Shown here piece by piece: positions 46,245 to 57,898 of a stretch of 58,375 nt of DNA (positions are counted from its first letter, which is position 1; each line of letters opens with the position of its first letter). Position numbers and translations under genes: made by a program. The notes below the pieces were generated by a model. That model worked only from the letters and a program-made list of their open reading frames with translations. It did no database searches and was not told the origin of the DNA. This stretch comes from Phaeoceros laevis (taxonomy: Eukaryota > Anthocerotophyta > Anthocerotopsida > Notothyladales), in the NCBI GenBank assembly GCA_049999765.1, contig JBNGIQ010008887.1, forward strand, positions 49,787 to 108,161. Reading direction: 5' to 3'.

Positions 46245-49200
46245 ATGCCGTCTCTGTTTTTCTCTCAGTTTTTCAGTCCAAGGCTTGACATAGCCCAGAA
46301 AGCTGAGCCCTCGCCAGCCAATAGCAGTTCCCAAGCGCCTGGACAAGATAGGAGATCAGGGAGAGTTGTTGACATCAGGCAGGATTCTGTTCAGTCGCCC
46401 AGTGGGGCAGTTCCTGTGGAAAATGGTACAATTGTGGAGAATGCAGCACCCAGGGACGTCAAGGACAGTCCGCCAGTGGATCAAATCTATCACCACGCAG
46501 CAGCCGTAAGAGAGGAAGAGGAAAGGCTTGAATCCCCTGTTCCTCCTGACCAGGTTTCTCATACACCAGTCAACTACCTGCGCAGCACATCCGCCGAGCC
46601 CATGACAGTACCTAAGGATGAAGGGCCAGCTATGAGCAATGACACACTTGAGTCAGTGTTACCTTCCAGACAGGATATCACTAAAGAGGATACCGAGAGA
46701 AAGGGGAAGAAAATAGTTGAACTAGACAACCCAGATATGGTGGGCACTCGATGGCGTGGTGACAGTACGCCTTACCAAGTCGAGGATGAGAGAGGGGGTC
46801 TCGAGTGGGAATACTCTGAGTCATCATCGAGCGTGAGTGCTGTTGATGCAGTTAGAAATCGTGAGCTGGATAAAGGCAAAAACATTGAGATAGAGGAGGA
46901 TGGCCCAGCGTTTTCAGGAAACAAGGTGTCAAGGTTTGGAGAAACATTTACTGGGGGTAGTCCTTCAGGATCTCTTCTGAGCCAGTTTCTGGGAAAGTCG
47001 TCGCCTAAGACATCAGGACCTCACACTCCTGAAGCCTTCTCAGCTCATACTATCCAAAATCAGGAGACATTTACGAGTCCTGAGAGCATTCCACCAGGGG
47101 ATGTCTGCTTCAAAGATTTCCTAAAACATTATCCCAAATACACAGAAACCACTGATATCGACAAGCTTAGGAAAGAGCATTATGCGCACCTACAGGATAC
47201 GGGTCATGTCTGTCTTGACTATTGTGGGTACGGACTTTTCTCCCACTACCAGCAAGTCGAGAACAAAGCATTTTCATCGTTTGGGCTGGCCTACATTTCA
47301 GCAAATTTGGCAACTCATGCGCTTTATGGGGCTGCGGATGAACAGACCGCGGAGGGATGCATCAGGAAACGAATCATGCAATATCTGAACATCTCAGACA
47401 CTGAGTACAGCATGGTATTTACAGCAAGCAGGGGATCTGCGTTCAAGCTGCTGGCTGAGTCTTACCCCTTCCATGTCAGTGGCAGGCTGTTGACTGTATA
47501 TGACCATGACAGTGAAAGTGTGAAGTGGATGGTAGAAAGTGCCAGACAGAGAGGAGCCAAAGTGATGAGTGGTTTGTTCAAATGGCCATCCTTGCGTATC
47601 TGCACTACCACGCTGAAGAAGCAAATCAAGGTATGTTTGTGAACCAACTGCTTTAGCTAGCACCCACTTCTGAGTGAATTATATGCTGAGCATCTCACGA
47701 AGCAGTCATTCCTAGCTGCTAACCTGGCTGGTGGAGGTGCTAAGCTGTTCCAGTACAAGTCTTGCAGGGAAAATGGCGCAGTGTCCCTCACAAAAAAAAA
47801 AGCAGTGAGCGATGGAATAAGCTGTTTCTTACCATCTTCAGAAAATTGACTGGTGTGAGAAAGTCCCGTGATGCTCACTTTCTGGTACGTCGAACAACAC
47901 CCAAGCACTTTTGCACTTTTGTGCTTTGGTATTTGATTTGCAGAAGCATATGTTCTTTAGGTTTCTTTTGTTTTTCAGAAAGTTGTACCGGAAACTTGAA
48001 AAAAGGTGGTCTCTTGTTATAGGAACGTCGCAGGACCAAGGATACAGCAAAAGGATTGTTCGTTTTTCCACTACAGTCACGAATAACTGGTTCTAAACTT
48101 GCTCATCAGTGGATGTCCTACGCTCAGCAAAACAAGTGGCATGTACTACTTGATGCCTCAGCTCTTGGGCCAAAGGAGATGAGCTCCCTTGGACTATCTC
48201 TCTTCCGTCCTGACTTCATCGTGGCATCTTTCTTTAAGGTGTTTGGGGCTGATCCAACAGGCTTTGGCTGTCTCTTTATTAAGAATTCAGTTATGTCGTA
48301 CCTTCAAAGCTCTTATCGAGCCAGAGGTGTTGGTATGGTAAAACTTGTCCCATATGGTAGTTCGATGTCACCTGTTGGCTCATCCCAGAGCACTGGACGA
48401 AGCAACAGCGAGGGTCTGCAAGAAAGTGGAGTAAGATCCAGACAGACAGCAGGTGGGGAAGGTATGGGAAATGTTACACGAGGTCCTTTTGCTGCTGGAG
48501 TGAGCTCCTTCTCTGGGCCTTTCCAAGCTCCACACAAGAAAGCAGCACCTGAAGGACACAGTGGTATTCTTTCCGGGAATGTCTATGTAGGGTATAACAA
48601 GGATGCTTATGCTGGTGAGAATGCTGCGGCATCTGGAACTACATTCGACTCTGGGAATCTTAGTGGATCTGGAAGCATTCCTCCATCGAGTACCCTTTAT
48701 CCGTCTGGCAGCTTTTATGCTTCTAGTAGTGTCTACCCATCCGGTGCTCTTCTTACACCCAACAACCTCCACTCATCTGGCACTCTGCACTCGGATCCAT
48801 GGCACGATGTTGGTGATCCAGAGAAGGGCCGGAAAAATCTCCTTTCGGAAGTGAGTTATGCTTCAGCGATTACTTTTTCAGGTCCAATATCACCTCAAAT
48901 GAAGGGGGACAGATTTCACGTGAATACTCTTCGGGAGAGCTCACTTGGAAGTAATTCCCATGGCAATGGGGGTCCTGGCAAAGGTAATCATAATGTTTTG
49001 AGAGAGAAGGTTCTGAGCATCCGTGGTGAGGAGCATTCCACTCCTAGGCGGAAAGAGTTCGATCGAGCTCGTATTGAAAACAGTACTCATGACAATGCAG
49101 GAAGTCCTGGTGGGGAACACTCTGAACAAGCTGTGGAAGGAGAAAGCTCCTATACAGGCTTTCGACATGGGAGTTCCAGTGACAGGCAATCCTCTGAAGG

Positions 49201-50584
49201 GATAAGGAAGGAGAACAACACTCTTGCCAGTTCTGGCCATGAAATAGATGGCAGCTCAGGGGGTGATAGTTTTGCTACACCTCAGGCTGAGCTTCTAGAT
49301 GTGCGGAAGGACTTGGGCTTCGGTGAGCTGGTTGAGGGCGAGGTGGAAGGAGGACATACAAGCTCCCAAGCCCAGCCGCATGATGCTGTGGCTTATAAAG
49401 GTCAATCCAGGCAGACATCGGACTCAAACCTACATAACTTGGCAACTGAAGTTACTGAGTCTCTTTCTCGCCATATGATCGTTGATGGGTCTTTGGTCAG
49501 AAGAAGCATCTGGGGAAGTGAGGAGGACAGGAGTTATATGGAAGCAGGACCTATGTTCTATGAAGACGAAGGCGCTAGTAGTTTGCAGTCAAGAGAAAGG
49601 CTTGCAGGTACATTGGGCACAACAGCGACAGCTTTGTTGACATCAAGTAATCACGGTGCCAGCCTTAATGGTGCAAGCAGGCAAATCCAAAGTGGTGGTG
49701 GCACAAAACGATTTGAATATTCACTTCCGCGAATGCATTCAGAACAGGGATCAAACTTGAAGGAGAGTGCTTTCAGCAGAGAATCAGAGAAAGCCTATGA
49801 ACTGCGGGGTTGCAGGGACCAGAGGAGATTGTTAATGATTAACAGAGAAATTGCAGAGATGGATGCTTCAAGTGGTGACTCATATGCCTTGATGAGGGAC
49901 TCTCTAGGCAGCTCCAACAGTGCCTTGTACAATATACAAGAGAACTCTTCCGGAGCATCCGAAAGAAGTGATTACACGGAGGTGCTGGAAGAAGACCTCG
50001 AAGATTCTACTGGCTTACCACTACCAGCCGTTTTTTGTCAAAGTTTAGATCATGCAGACTTTATGGGGCTGAATCGAACGAATATGCGACAACGATATCT
50101 CGTCGATTGGCTGGTTCAGTGGCTACAGAAGCTCGAGCATCCTGGTGGACGCCGATTGATACATCTCTATGGTCCCAAGGGCCGGGTTGACAGGGGGCAA
50201 TCCGTTGCCTTTAATGTCTTTGACTGGAATGGGAACTTACTCCAGCCAGGCCTGGTGCAACGGCTTGCAGATCGCAGTAACATTGCTCTTGGGATGGGGA
50301 CTCTATGCAATATTGACTTTCCTGAAGACTTATCCCTGGTGCCAGGGCTGATCATAAAGAAAAAAACCGGCAGAGAGGGTGAAAGCAGCAGGCCCCGAAT
50401 TCGAGTAGTGACTGCATCTCTTGGCTTTGTGACCAATTTTGAAGATGTGTATAGGGTGTGGCACTTCCTAGCTAAATTCTTGGATGTCGATTTCCTTTTC
50501 CGAGAAGTGTGGCGGTATCACACCTTGAACCAGGAGACTGTTGTTCTCGATGAGAGTATGGCCAAAGGAAGCTCACACGCATGA
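46245..50584 (+). CDS. MOCOS-like class-V aminotransferase-fold protein
   Basis: Two exons (46245-47630, 48023-50584) join in phase 0 to give about 1315 residues. Residues 1-285 are low-complexity. The PLP-enzyme half follows: FLKHYPKY, VCLDYCGYGLFSHYQ, ANLATHALYGAADEQT, VFTASRGSAFKLLAESYPF, VYDHDSESVKWM, then GLFVFPLQSRITGSKL, WHVLLDASALGPKEM and ASFFKVFGADPTGFGC, where the Lys near 534 stands at the expected cofactor position. Residues about 580-1130 are a Ser/Gly-rich, probably disordered insertion (repeats such as YPSGSFYASSSVYPSGA). The C-terminus returns to folded sequence (VFCQSLDHADFMGLN, RYLVDWLVQWLQKL, VAFNVFDWNGNLLQPG). This is the plant family resembling the N-terminal domain of molybdenum-cofactor sulfurase (At4g37100 group), whose function is unsettled; there is no MOSC domain. 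ATG 46245 is the first in frame. Confidence 0.88.
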
Positions 50585-52176
50585 GACTAGCCTTTGAAGT
50601 ATTATGGCTTGAAGCAACACCTGGGTCCTGAGGGAGGTGCGGAGCTTGGGTGTACAGTGAACTGTTCTACGGGTACTCGGTGGGTGGGCTTCGGGCCGTT
50701 AGGATGTGCCGCCCATCGAGCTGTTAGCTAAGACAGCACAGTACTATTGAGCACTGAGGATATTGGTCTTGGCTGGCAAGGCGGTTAAAAGGTACATTGA
50801 AGGTACGCCGATTGCCTCCCATCTGTTGTTTCTTATGGCACGAGTTAGTAGTTCAAAGTAATTTAACCTTTGGTACTTTGGAATATGCAGCCTTTTTGGA
50901 CAGCGGGAGTGTTCTAAGAGTAATTCAACTTCCCGAAGCATGTCCACAACGGTTTGTGTACGATGCCCCCTCCGTAGCAGCTACCAGAAGTTGATCGAGG
51001 CCCACAGGGAGTGAGTGCTTCTCAACTTCGGGTAGGTGATGTATTTTACATGGTTAGTTACGATGTAGTATTGATTGTTTCGTCACCATCTACAGTGGCT
51101 CATCTCATGTCTGTACCGGAAGTGAACAGAAAATTGGATTCTGTTGCAGAAGCCGTTTCTCGTTCTTAAATTCAGATTTCCACGCCAACGACATCCCAAA
51201 ATAATGTGTTCCACGCGACTGACACGCGAAGTGATACACGGAGTTCACTGGAAGCAGTTCGTACTTTAGGTGGTTACGCGGCCTCGATAGATAGTAAAAC
51301 TGCAGAATGCCAGCAACCAAGTAAGCCATATGCTGTTCGAAGTTACCAACGAAATCAGGTTCTGTTCCTGAAGACCTTCACCCCCCTCCAACTCTCAAAA
51401 TGTCAAACTGTCAAACTGCTGTTGATGCTGACCTTCTCAAAGACTATTCAACAGTTGAAATAACTTTCGGACTTAAGGCTAGGTTAGGTTGAGCTCTTCA
51501 GAACACCGGAAAGAAGAATGTCTTTTGCGTGCTTAGCCGTGTATCCAAGGTAAGCACATAAGCACATTCATGACATATTAGAAATTCGTGACTTTGAGAG
51601 AAAATGACAGTCTGTACTTCAATTCTAACTGTTTCCAAACGAAGCTTCTAGGAGCACCTGAACCACTTTTCACATGGCTCTTAATCTGAGGACAAGATCT
51701 ATATGGGGTACCTACTTCTGGTAAGGGATTAGAACTATATTGAACACGAACATTTTTTTCGTCTCAGCTGAACACTAAAATTCATGAAGGCTTATGCACA
51801 GGCGACGTTAGCAAAAACATGCACTAGCCTTACATGAGCACCAATTAATTAGGCCTGAGATCTGCAATTTCGTTCACAAATTAGCCTCCAAGAATAAAAG
51901 CTAGAAGCTGTGGCCGGGAAACCTGGAAGGCGATTAAAAATGTGGTGTGCAATGTGCAGCAGCTGTCCAATTCCTGACAGAACTAAGATCGATGGAACGG
52001 TCCTCAAATTGAATCCGAAGCCAGAAAAATGTCGCAGACTAATGCGCATTTGTCGTGAACATCATCCACAAAAAACCTGTCAACTCACTTAGAAGCATGA
52101 ACTGTATACGCGTTCAAGAACTCAACTGTCTTTGTTGCAAGCGTGTAGACCTAGGTAGCGGCTTGTGTACATGCTC
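50585..52176. other. Convergent 3' intergenic region
   Basis: About 1.6 kb between the stops of the MOCOS-like gene and the STIG1-like gene. It holds both 3' UTRs and AT-rich spacer; no gene was recognised. Confidence 0.5.
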
Positions 52177-52802
52177 TTACGTATACCCTGGCAGAGGGAC
52201 ACATGACGGGAAGCCGTTGTGGTCGAGATCCTCAAGCGTGACGAATGTCTTGCATATCTGGTGTTCCTGGCACCTCGCTCCGCAGGTGCCGCAGTTGAGG
52301 TTGTCGTTGTACACAACGGTGCACTTGCCATTGCAACAGTCCTCGTACTCAGTGCAGCGCTGTGAGCAAGATCCGCAAAAATCAAGATCGTTGTCCAGAT
52401 CCACGCAGAAGCCCTTATCCATGTAAGAAATGAGAGTATCTTGGCAGCATGCCGGTGTCTTCATGAAGCCAAAAGTAGTGCCACAGTTGAGCTGCCACAT
52501 GAAATTACCTCGTTAGGACGCGGACAGTGCAGATGGCCAGCTGCAGGCATCTGTGTCCAGACTAAACCGCTAAGAAATCCTAAGCTGCGAGACTCTGAGC
52601 GTAAGAAATTGCAAGCGGGAGCACGAGTCTAGATCTAGATCTGTCCAATTGCAGTCCTCAGTCCTAAACTCACCTCTGATGCCATGGTCCGCGGGCATTC
52701 ACGGCCAGTCGGAAGTACTATGGCGCCAGATCCGGGCACAAGAAACACATGCACAGCTGCTAAGAAAAAAATCCATGCCATCACATTCAGAGGGGCCGCC
52801 AT
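52177..52802 (-). CDS. STIG1-like secreted cysteine-rich protein
   Basis: Two exons on the minus strand, 52802-52674 and 52491-52177, join in phase 0 to give about 147 residues. A signal peptide is clear (VMAWIFFLAAVHVFLVPGSG). The mature part has the cysteine pattern of the STIG1 domain: ACCQDTL, GFCVDLDNDLDFCGSCSQRC, DCCNGKCTVV, LNCGTCGARC, ICKTF and a final SCVP. STIG1/GRI-type proteins are apoplastic; known members act in pollen-pistil exudate or cell-death signalling. Here the protein is simply a secreted candidate of that family. The donor (GAG/GTGAGT at 52674) and acceptor (GTGGCAG before 52491) are good. The frame upstream of 52802 is open and has an earlier Met, but the signal peptide supports 52802. 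Confidence 0.85.
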
Positions 52803-54659
52803 CTCTCGAGCTGTTAACGATAAACCGGCGAGCATGAGAAGACGGAGGGGTGGCCAGCGTTGGAGTGGCGGGATCAAAAGTTCAAAGTAGACTAGAGGCC
52901 TGTGGTTGATGAAGTACATGTACTGAGTCTACAGTAACTGACGAGCAACTGATACTTTTCCATTTCCAGGGGGACATCAATTTACTCTTTTACACAGGGC
53001 TCGAATTTCCTCCTCCAGCTCCATTTGAGCATAGTGTCGCTACCAATTGCTTAGTCCTTCCAATAAGCGGGATTGCTTGTTCCACTTGTGAACGTCTGCG
53101 TGCAATCGAAAGGGTGGTACAGCCTACCAGTTGGCCATCTCCAGCTAGCACGCTTCAACTTCATGCACGATCTCAGGCCGCCAGCTGGATTGTTGTCCAC
53201 GATGGCCAGGTCAAGATGTCAAGATGCGGACTCCCTCCTAAATTCCTTGCGTTGATTTCCTGGTTGTTGCGTTGCTCCGAGAGCTTACCTACTGTTTTCA
53301 GAGATTGTAAAGCTGTTGCACCAAGGACCTCGGAGGAGCTAACCCCCTTCACAGGTGATTCCTAGGCCCCGTCTCCTCACATTTAATTGATGTGTTGTCG
53401 GGGAGGCTGTTTCTTGAAACCTGCCGTGTCGGCAATGGCTTTGCGGTGTGCCCCGCCGTCGTCTAAATCATTCTGGTTCTGCAGTCAGTCTGGTGCTGTG
53501 TTCTAAGCCTCCTGGACTGTTTCTCTCACATCCTAGGCATGCTACCAGGCTTAGACAGTCGGAAGGTTATGTCGGCACCTGAATTGGCTCCGGCACAAGG
53601 TCAGGATCCATATTTATCAGGACTCATTCTCTGCTTGATGTATTCAGGACCCTAGGTTCTCCAGCCACACTGCCTGATTCAGAAGTCATGGTGTTCCAGG
53701 TGGGAAGTCATTTCAACCAGCATAATAAGCTAGGTTTCGAGGTTCCACTCGTTGGGAGCTAGTGGAAACGTTTTCGTGGTGCGTTCCTGAATTTTTTGCA
53801 GGTAATTGCCATCCCTATGTGCTGCTAGATTTGGGAAGTGCAGTGGGTGTGGCTGGTTGGCTTAGTATTACAGCCTGATGAGCTGGCCCGGGTACTCCCA
53901 AGTTTCCCACTCACAAGTTTCCCATTTTGCTAGAGCCCAATGGGAAATTTTTTGAGTCAACTACCGAGTTTTAGTAAAATGGGAAACTTAAGAGTCGCAT
54001 GCTTGGCAGGTTGACTCAATGAACGCTTCTTATGTAGTCTAGCATGTCAAATGTTTGCATCTTTGTATCAGAGTCGTCTTTGTACAGGGATTCATGGCAT
54101 ATCCGCCCTTCACCTTGAGCAGCGGATGTATATTTGACTGATCACCAGTTTCGTGACTTTGTCAATCCATTATTGCGTTAGGTTCGTCATCAGTCTGACT
54201 AGGTCTTCTACTTGTATATGCAAATCAAACACATTCTGAAGTAGGGAAGTCTGAAGGATTCTGACCGACAACTAGTCCACACTGCACAGCTGCCAGATTC
54301 CAGGGCCGCTTCGGACCAGGTCTTGTGGTGCCCTACCACTAGTACCAGCACTACTGTGGTATACTACTTGTTGAGCTGGAAGCATGGATCCACATTCCAG
54401 AAGTTCCAGTTATTACTAGACTAGAACTAGTAGCAATTGTACTTGACACTGCCAGGCCACCACTCTTGCCAGGACCGAGTCAGAGTCAGTAGTTGTAAGC
54501 GGTACTCGGGACTTTGGACTTTTGAGCTGGAAGCATCCAGAAATTCTCACGGTCAGAAGGCAACGGCAGCACTCCAGTTGCCTGAATGGAATGGCAGCTC
54601 TCTACAAATGCACCAGCTTCCAACCTCCGTCTCACTTCCTTCCAAGGCAGAGGTCAAGG
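52803..54659. other. Intergenic region with an inverted repeat
   Basis: About 1.86 kb without recognisable genes. A 14-bp perfect inverted repeat lies at 53915-53989. From about 54490 the sequence is part of the segmental duplication that also precedes the second proline-rich gene. Confidence 0.5.
53915..53989. repeat. 14-bp perfect inverted repeat
   Basis: AAGTTTCCCATTTT (53915-53928) is the reverse complement of 53976-53989, with a 47-nt spacer that contains a further CAATGGGAAATTTT. A third partial copy, AAGTTTCCCA, lies just upstream near 53900. It could be a small hairpin or a remnant of a miniature element. Confidence 0.6.
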
Positions 54660-55416
54660 ATGGCACAGAGAGCAGTAGCTTTGCCGCTGGTAGGGGCGTT
54701 TCTCATTTTCTGGATTGCAGCTTTGTGTCGGGCTACGGGAGACGATGTTGGAGGCGGCTACTTGGTCCTGGATGATGAATTCCCCATCTCCTACTTGCAA
54801 CAACAGTTAGTAGCAAAAGGAATGGCCGCCACCAGTATCACATTGGAGGACAAGATTTGTAAGTTGAGAGAATCTTGATTTGTTTCCACCCCATTTCGAT
54901 ATTGGAATGCTGTCTGGCTAAAAGTCGCATTTCTTGCCCCCTTGTCCAGGCCTGAAACTCAGCGCAGGTCTTCACTCAATGGTGGTGGAGGGGCTGACCC
55001 TGAACTGGAATCCGACTGATATCTACTCTGAGCCCAGGCTGCGTATGCCTACAACCCTCCGTGGGGACAGATTTTGGGGAGGGTCTCGTACACCTGCCAG
55101 ATTCTCGCATGGTTTTAGTGGAAAACGATTTTCGTCTCTGTTAGAAGAAGGCGGTGATGGGCCTTCAAGCATGGAAGCAGTACTAGTACAACCTCTTCTC
55201 CTGTGCGCCAAAAGGGTTACTCCTCATCGTGGGTGTCCTCCTCGACCTCCTCCTCCAGGTATACCTCCACCACCACCACCATCAGACGTTTCACCTGCTG
55301 AATCTCCCCAGGAGGCAGTGCCACCTACAGCTCCATTCATTAGGACTGCTCCGCCCCCGCCGCGGCGGTTCATACTAGCCGGTCCTCAGCATGTCAGGAG
55401 ACTCGGCACCCAGTAG
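54660..55416 (+). CDS. Secreted proline-rich protein, tandem copy 1, peptide-hormone-like C-terminus
   Basis: Two exons, 54660-54858 and 54950-55416, join in phase 1 (TGT Cys at the junction) to give 221 residues. The start is fixed by comparison with copy 2, whose frame begins at the same Met. A signal peptide follows (AVALPLVGAFLIFWIAALC). The mature part has DDVGGGYLVLDDEFPISYLQ, a central block LKLSAGLHSMVVEGLTL and LRMPTTLRGDRFWGGSR, FSHGFSGKRF, then a proline-rich stretch with PPPPGIPPPPPP and PPPPRR. The last 16 residues are RFILAGPQHVRRLGTQ. The R-x-I/V-x-x-GP core near the C-terminus after a variable middle is reminiscent of CLE or PIP/IDA-type peptide precursors, but the flanking consensus residues are not met, so this is a hypothesis. 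I know no named family for the whole protein. Confidence 0.7.
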
Positions 55417-56216
55417 TGTAACCAAGACGTCCAGCCAAGCAATGCTGATGCAGGTAAAAGAATGTCGGAAGGGAAGGGCATAGACGGATGACTTGGCAGG
55501 AGAAATGTAGTGACTGGCTTGGCACGCGGGCCGCTTTGAACGAACTGAATCAACTGATGCTGTGCACGCGGTGTGGTTTTTACCTCATCACACACTGGAA
55601 ATAAAGTTGTTTTTCGCTGGCATCGTCTAGAAGTCTGGATAGTCCCTTGTCCACTGTGCCAACATGAAACAAGCTGTGGCAATTGACAGAAACACCTATG
55701 GTCGAATGCGCATTCACGCAGATCCCTAGCAGGTGAGCATACATGCCGCGAGGCACAGAAGCACGGCCCGTCCTCGAGGCACCACTGGCAAGCCATGCTG
55801 CCCCATCACCCATTGGCAAGACGAGGGGGAAAGCAGTCATGGGGGGGCTACATGGCCATCACCAGCTTGATGAGACCCAGCAACAGATTAGGCGTCCGTT
55901 TCATTAGACCGTAACACCGTAACTGCGATCCTGCCCACGTTACATACGCGCTCCTATCCTAGCTAGCTAGCTAGCTGTCGGACCGCTGCCTGACGTGACT
56001 GCGTAACTACAAGTAACCGTGACAGCTGGCTTTGGCCCCCACGGGACTTGGACCTGGGTTTGGCACTTATGACCTGTACAGTAGCATGGTACTTTGTTAA
56101 GCGGTACTCAGGACTTTTGAGCTGTAAGTTCTTACGGTCAGAAGGCACCGTCAGCTCTCAACATATGCACCAGCTTCCAACCTTGCTCTCACTTCCTTCC
56201 AAGGCGGAGGTCAAGG

Positions 56217-56928
56217 ATGGCACAGAGAGCAGTAGCTCTGCCGCTGCTAGGGACGTTTCTCATTTTCTGGATTGCAGCTTTGTGTCGGGCTAAGGGAGAC
56301 GATGCTGGAGACGGCTACTTGGTCCTGGATGATGGCTTCCCCGCCTCCTACTTGCAACAGCACGTAGCAGCAACAGAAATGGACGCCAGCATTGTGACAT
56401 TGAAGGACAACATTTGTAAGTTGGGAAATCCTTATTTATTTCTACCCCAGTGCGATGTTGGCATGCTGGCTGGCTAAGTTGCCCCCTTGTCCAGGCCTGA
56501 AACTCAGCGCAGGTCTTTACTCAATGCTGGTTGAAGGGCGGACTCTGAACAGCAATCCGAGGCATATCTACGCCGGGCCCAGGCTTCGTATGCCTACAAC
56601 TCTCCGCGGGGAGGGGTTGCTGGGAGAGTCTCGTGCAGCTATGAGATTCTCGCATGGTTTTAGTGGGAAACGATTTTGGTCCCTGCCAGAAGAAAGCGGT
56701 GATGAGCCTTCGAGCATGGAAGCACTACGGCCTCTTCTCCTCTGCCGCAAAAGGGTTGCTCATCCTCGGTGTCCTCCTCAACCTTCTCCTCCAGGGATAC
56801 CTCCACCACCACCGTCAGCTGTTCCACCTCTTGCCCCTGCCCCTGAATTCATTCGGGTTTCTCCACCCCCGCCACGGCGGGTCATCCAATCCGGTCCTCA
56901 GCATGTCAAGGCACTCGGCAGCCTGTAG
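56217..56928 (+). CDS. Secreted proline-rich protein, tandem copy 2
   Basis: Two exons, 56217-56415 and 56495-56928, with the same phase-1 intron position as copy 1, encode 210 residues. The signal peptide (AVALPLLGTFLIFWIAALC) and N-terminal domain (GYLVLDDGFPASYLQQ) are nearly identical to copy 1, as are LKLSAGLYSMLVEG, LRMPTTLRGE and RFSHGFSGKRFW. The proline-rich part is shorter. The C-terminus reads PPPPRRVIQSGPQHVKALGSL. Between copies, PPPPRR, I, GPQHV and LG are kept while the residues between them differ, suggesting constraint on a short terminal motif. The intron sequence is also similar to that of copy 1. Conservation of reading frame and splice sites after duplication argues that both genes are functional. 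Confidence 0.7.
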
Positions 56929-57663
56929 TGTTATCAAGACGTCCCTAGATCCAAGAAGTGCTGATGCAGGTGAAAGAATGTTGGAAGGGGAAGGCATGGA
57001 TGGATGACTTAGTGCCAGGCAGGCAGGAGACCCGCCTGACTGGCTTGTCACGCGGGCCGCTTTGAGCAAGCACCGCTTTGATAATATGTACTAAAAGTCT
57101 GGATAGTCCTTGTCTACTCTGCCAACATGGACAAGCTGTGAGAATGGAGCTGTAGCATCAATTGACAGAAACACCTATGATCACGAATGCTCCTAAGCTC
57201 ATCTTCAGGCCGGAAGGTGACCGAGGACTCTGAACTTCAAGTAGTGTGCAACAAGAGACTCTTGTACCTTTGTGTGCCTGCTACAGGCATGGGAAGGCCA
57301 GATTGCCAGGACATGTGCACAGCTAGATGGCATCAGACTTTGTTGATGTGCTGTAGTTCGTTGGTAAACGCATTAATACTGCTTCTTTCGAAAGCCCGAC
57401 CTCGAGGCAGCCCTAGCTAGCCATGCCATGACCAGCTTAAGACCAGCTTAACTGATTATGGCGTCCCGCGCCTTGATTAGACCGTAGCCCCAAGCCAAGT
57501 TCGTTCTACTGTGAATAGAGGTTATGCCATGCGAAAATTCTTTTGTGGTAGTGTGTAGAGGGGGAGGCCGGAAACGTAGCCACCGGCTGTATTTGGCCTC
57601 CCAATCGGTTGTATTTTGTCTCCTCAATCGGTCCCGCGCATGCAAAGTGACTTGAGTTTGGTG

Positions 57664-57757
57664 TCCGCAAAGTTATTGCACTCAATAATAAATAGTAATG
57701 AATAGTTCTGTCCACAAAGTTATTGCACTCAATAATAAATAGTAATGAATAGTTCTG
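57664..57757. repeat. 47-bp tandem duplication
   Basis: Two adjacent 47-bp units (57664-57710, 57711-57757) beginning TCCGCAAAGTTATTGC and TCCACAAAGTTATTGC differ by a single base. AT-rich, non-coding. Confidence 0.85.
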
Positions 57758-57811
57758 GAGGCCTTTAGCCTGTGCACGAGTATTTATTGCAGACTCCATT
57801 GATTGCTGTCC

Positions 57812-57898
57812 TGCACTACTGCACTAGTGCACTACTGCACTACTTAGTGTCCTTCAAGACACTACTGCACTACTGCACTACTTAGTGTCCTTCAAGAC
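57812..57898. repeat. GCACTACT simple repeat and 30-bp duplication
   Basis: GCACTACT-type units recur from 57812, and a block ending CTTAGTGTCCTTCAAGAC is present twice (ends at 57860 and 57898). It lies at the 3' edge of the open frame on the minus strand. Confidence 0.8.

Larger units (their letters stand above)
54490..57060. repeat. Tandem segmental duplication of about 1.56 kb
   Basis: The two proline-rich genes sit in a direct duplication with a start-to-start offset of 1557 bp. Similarity covers the upstream region (AAGCGGTACTCGGGACTTTG against AAGCGGTACTCAGGACTTTT), both exons and the intron, and the downstream region (GCTGATGCAG, then GCGGGCCGCTTTGA at about 55527 and 57053). Promoters were therefore copied with the genes. 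Confidence 0.85.
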
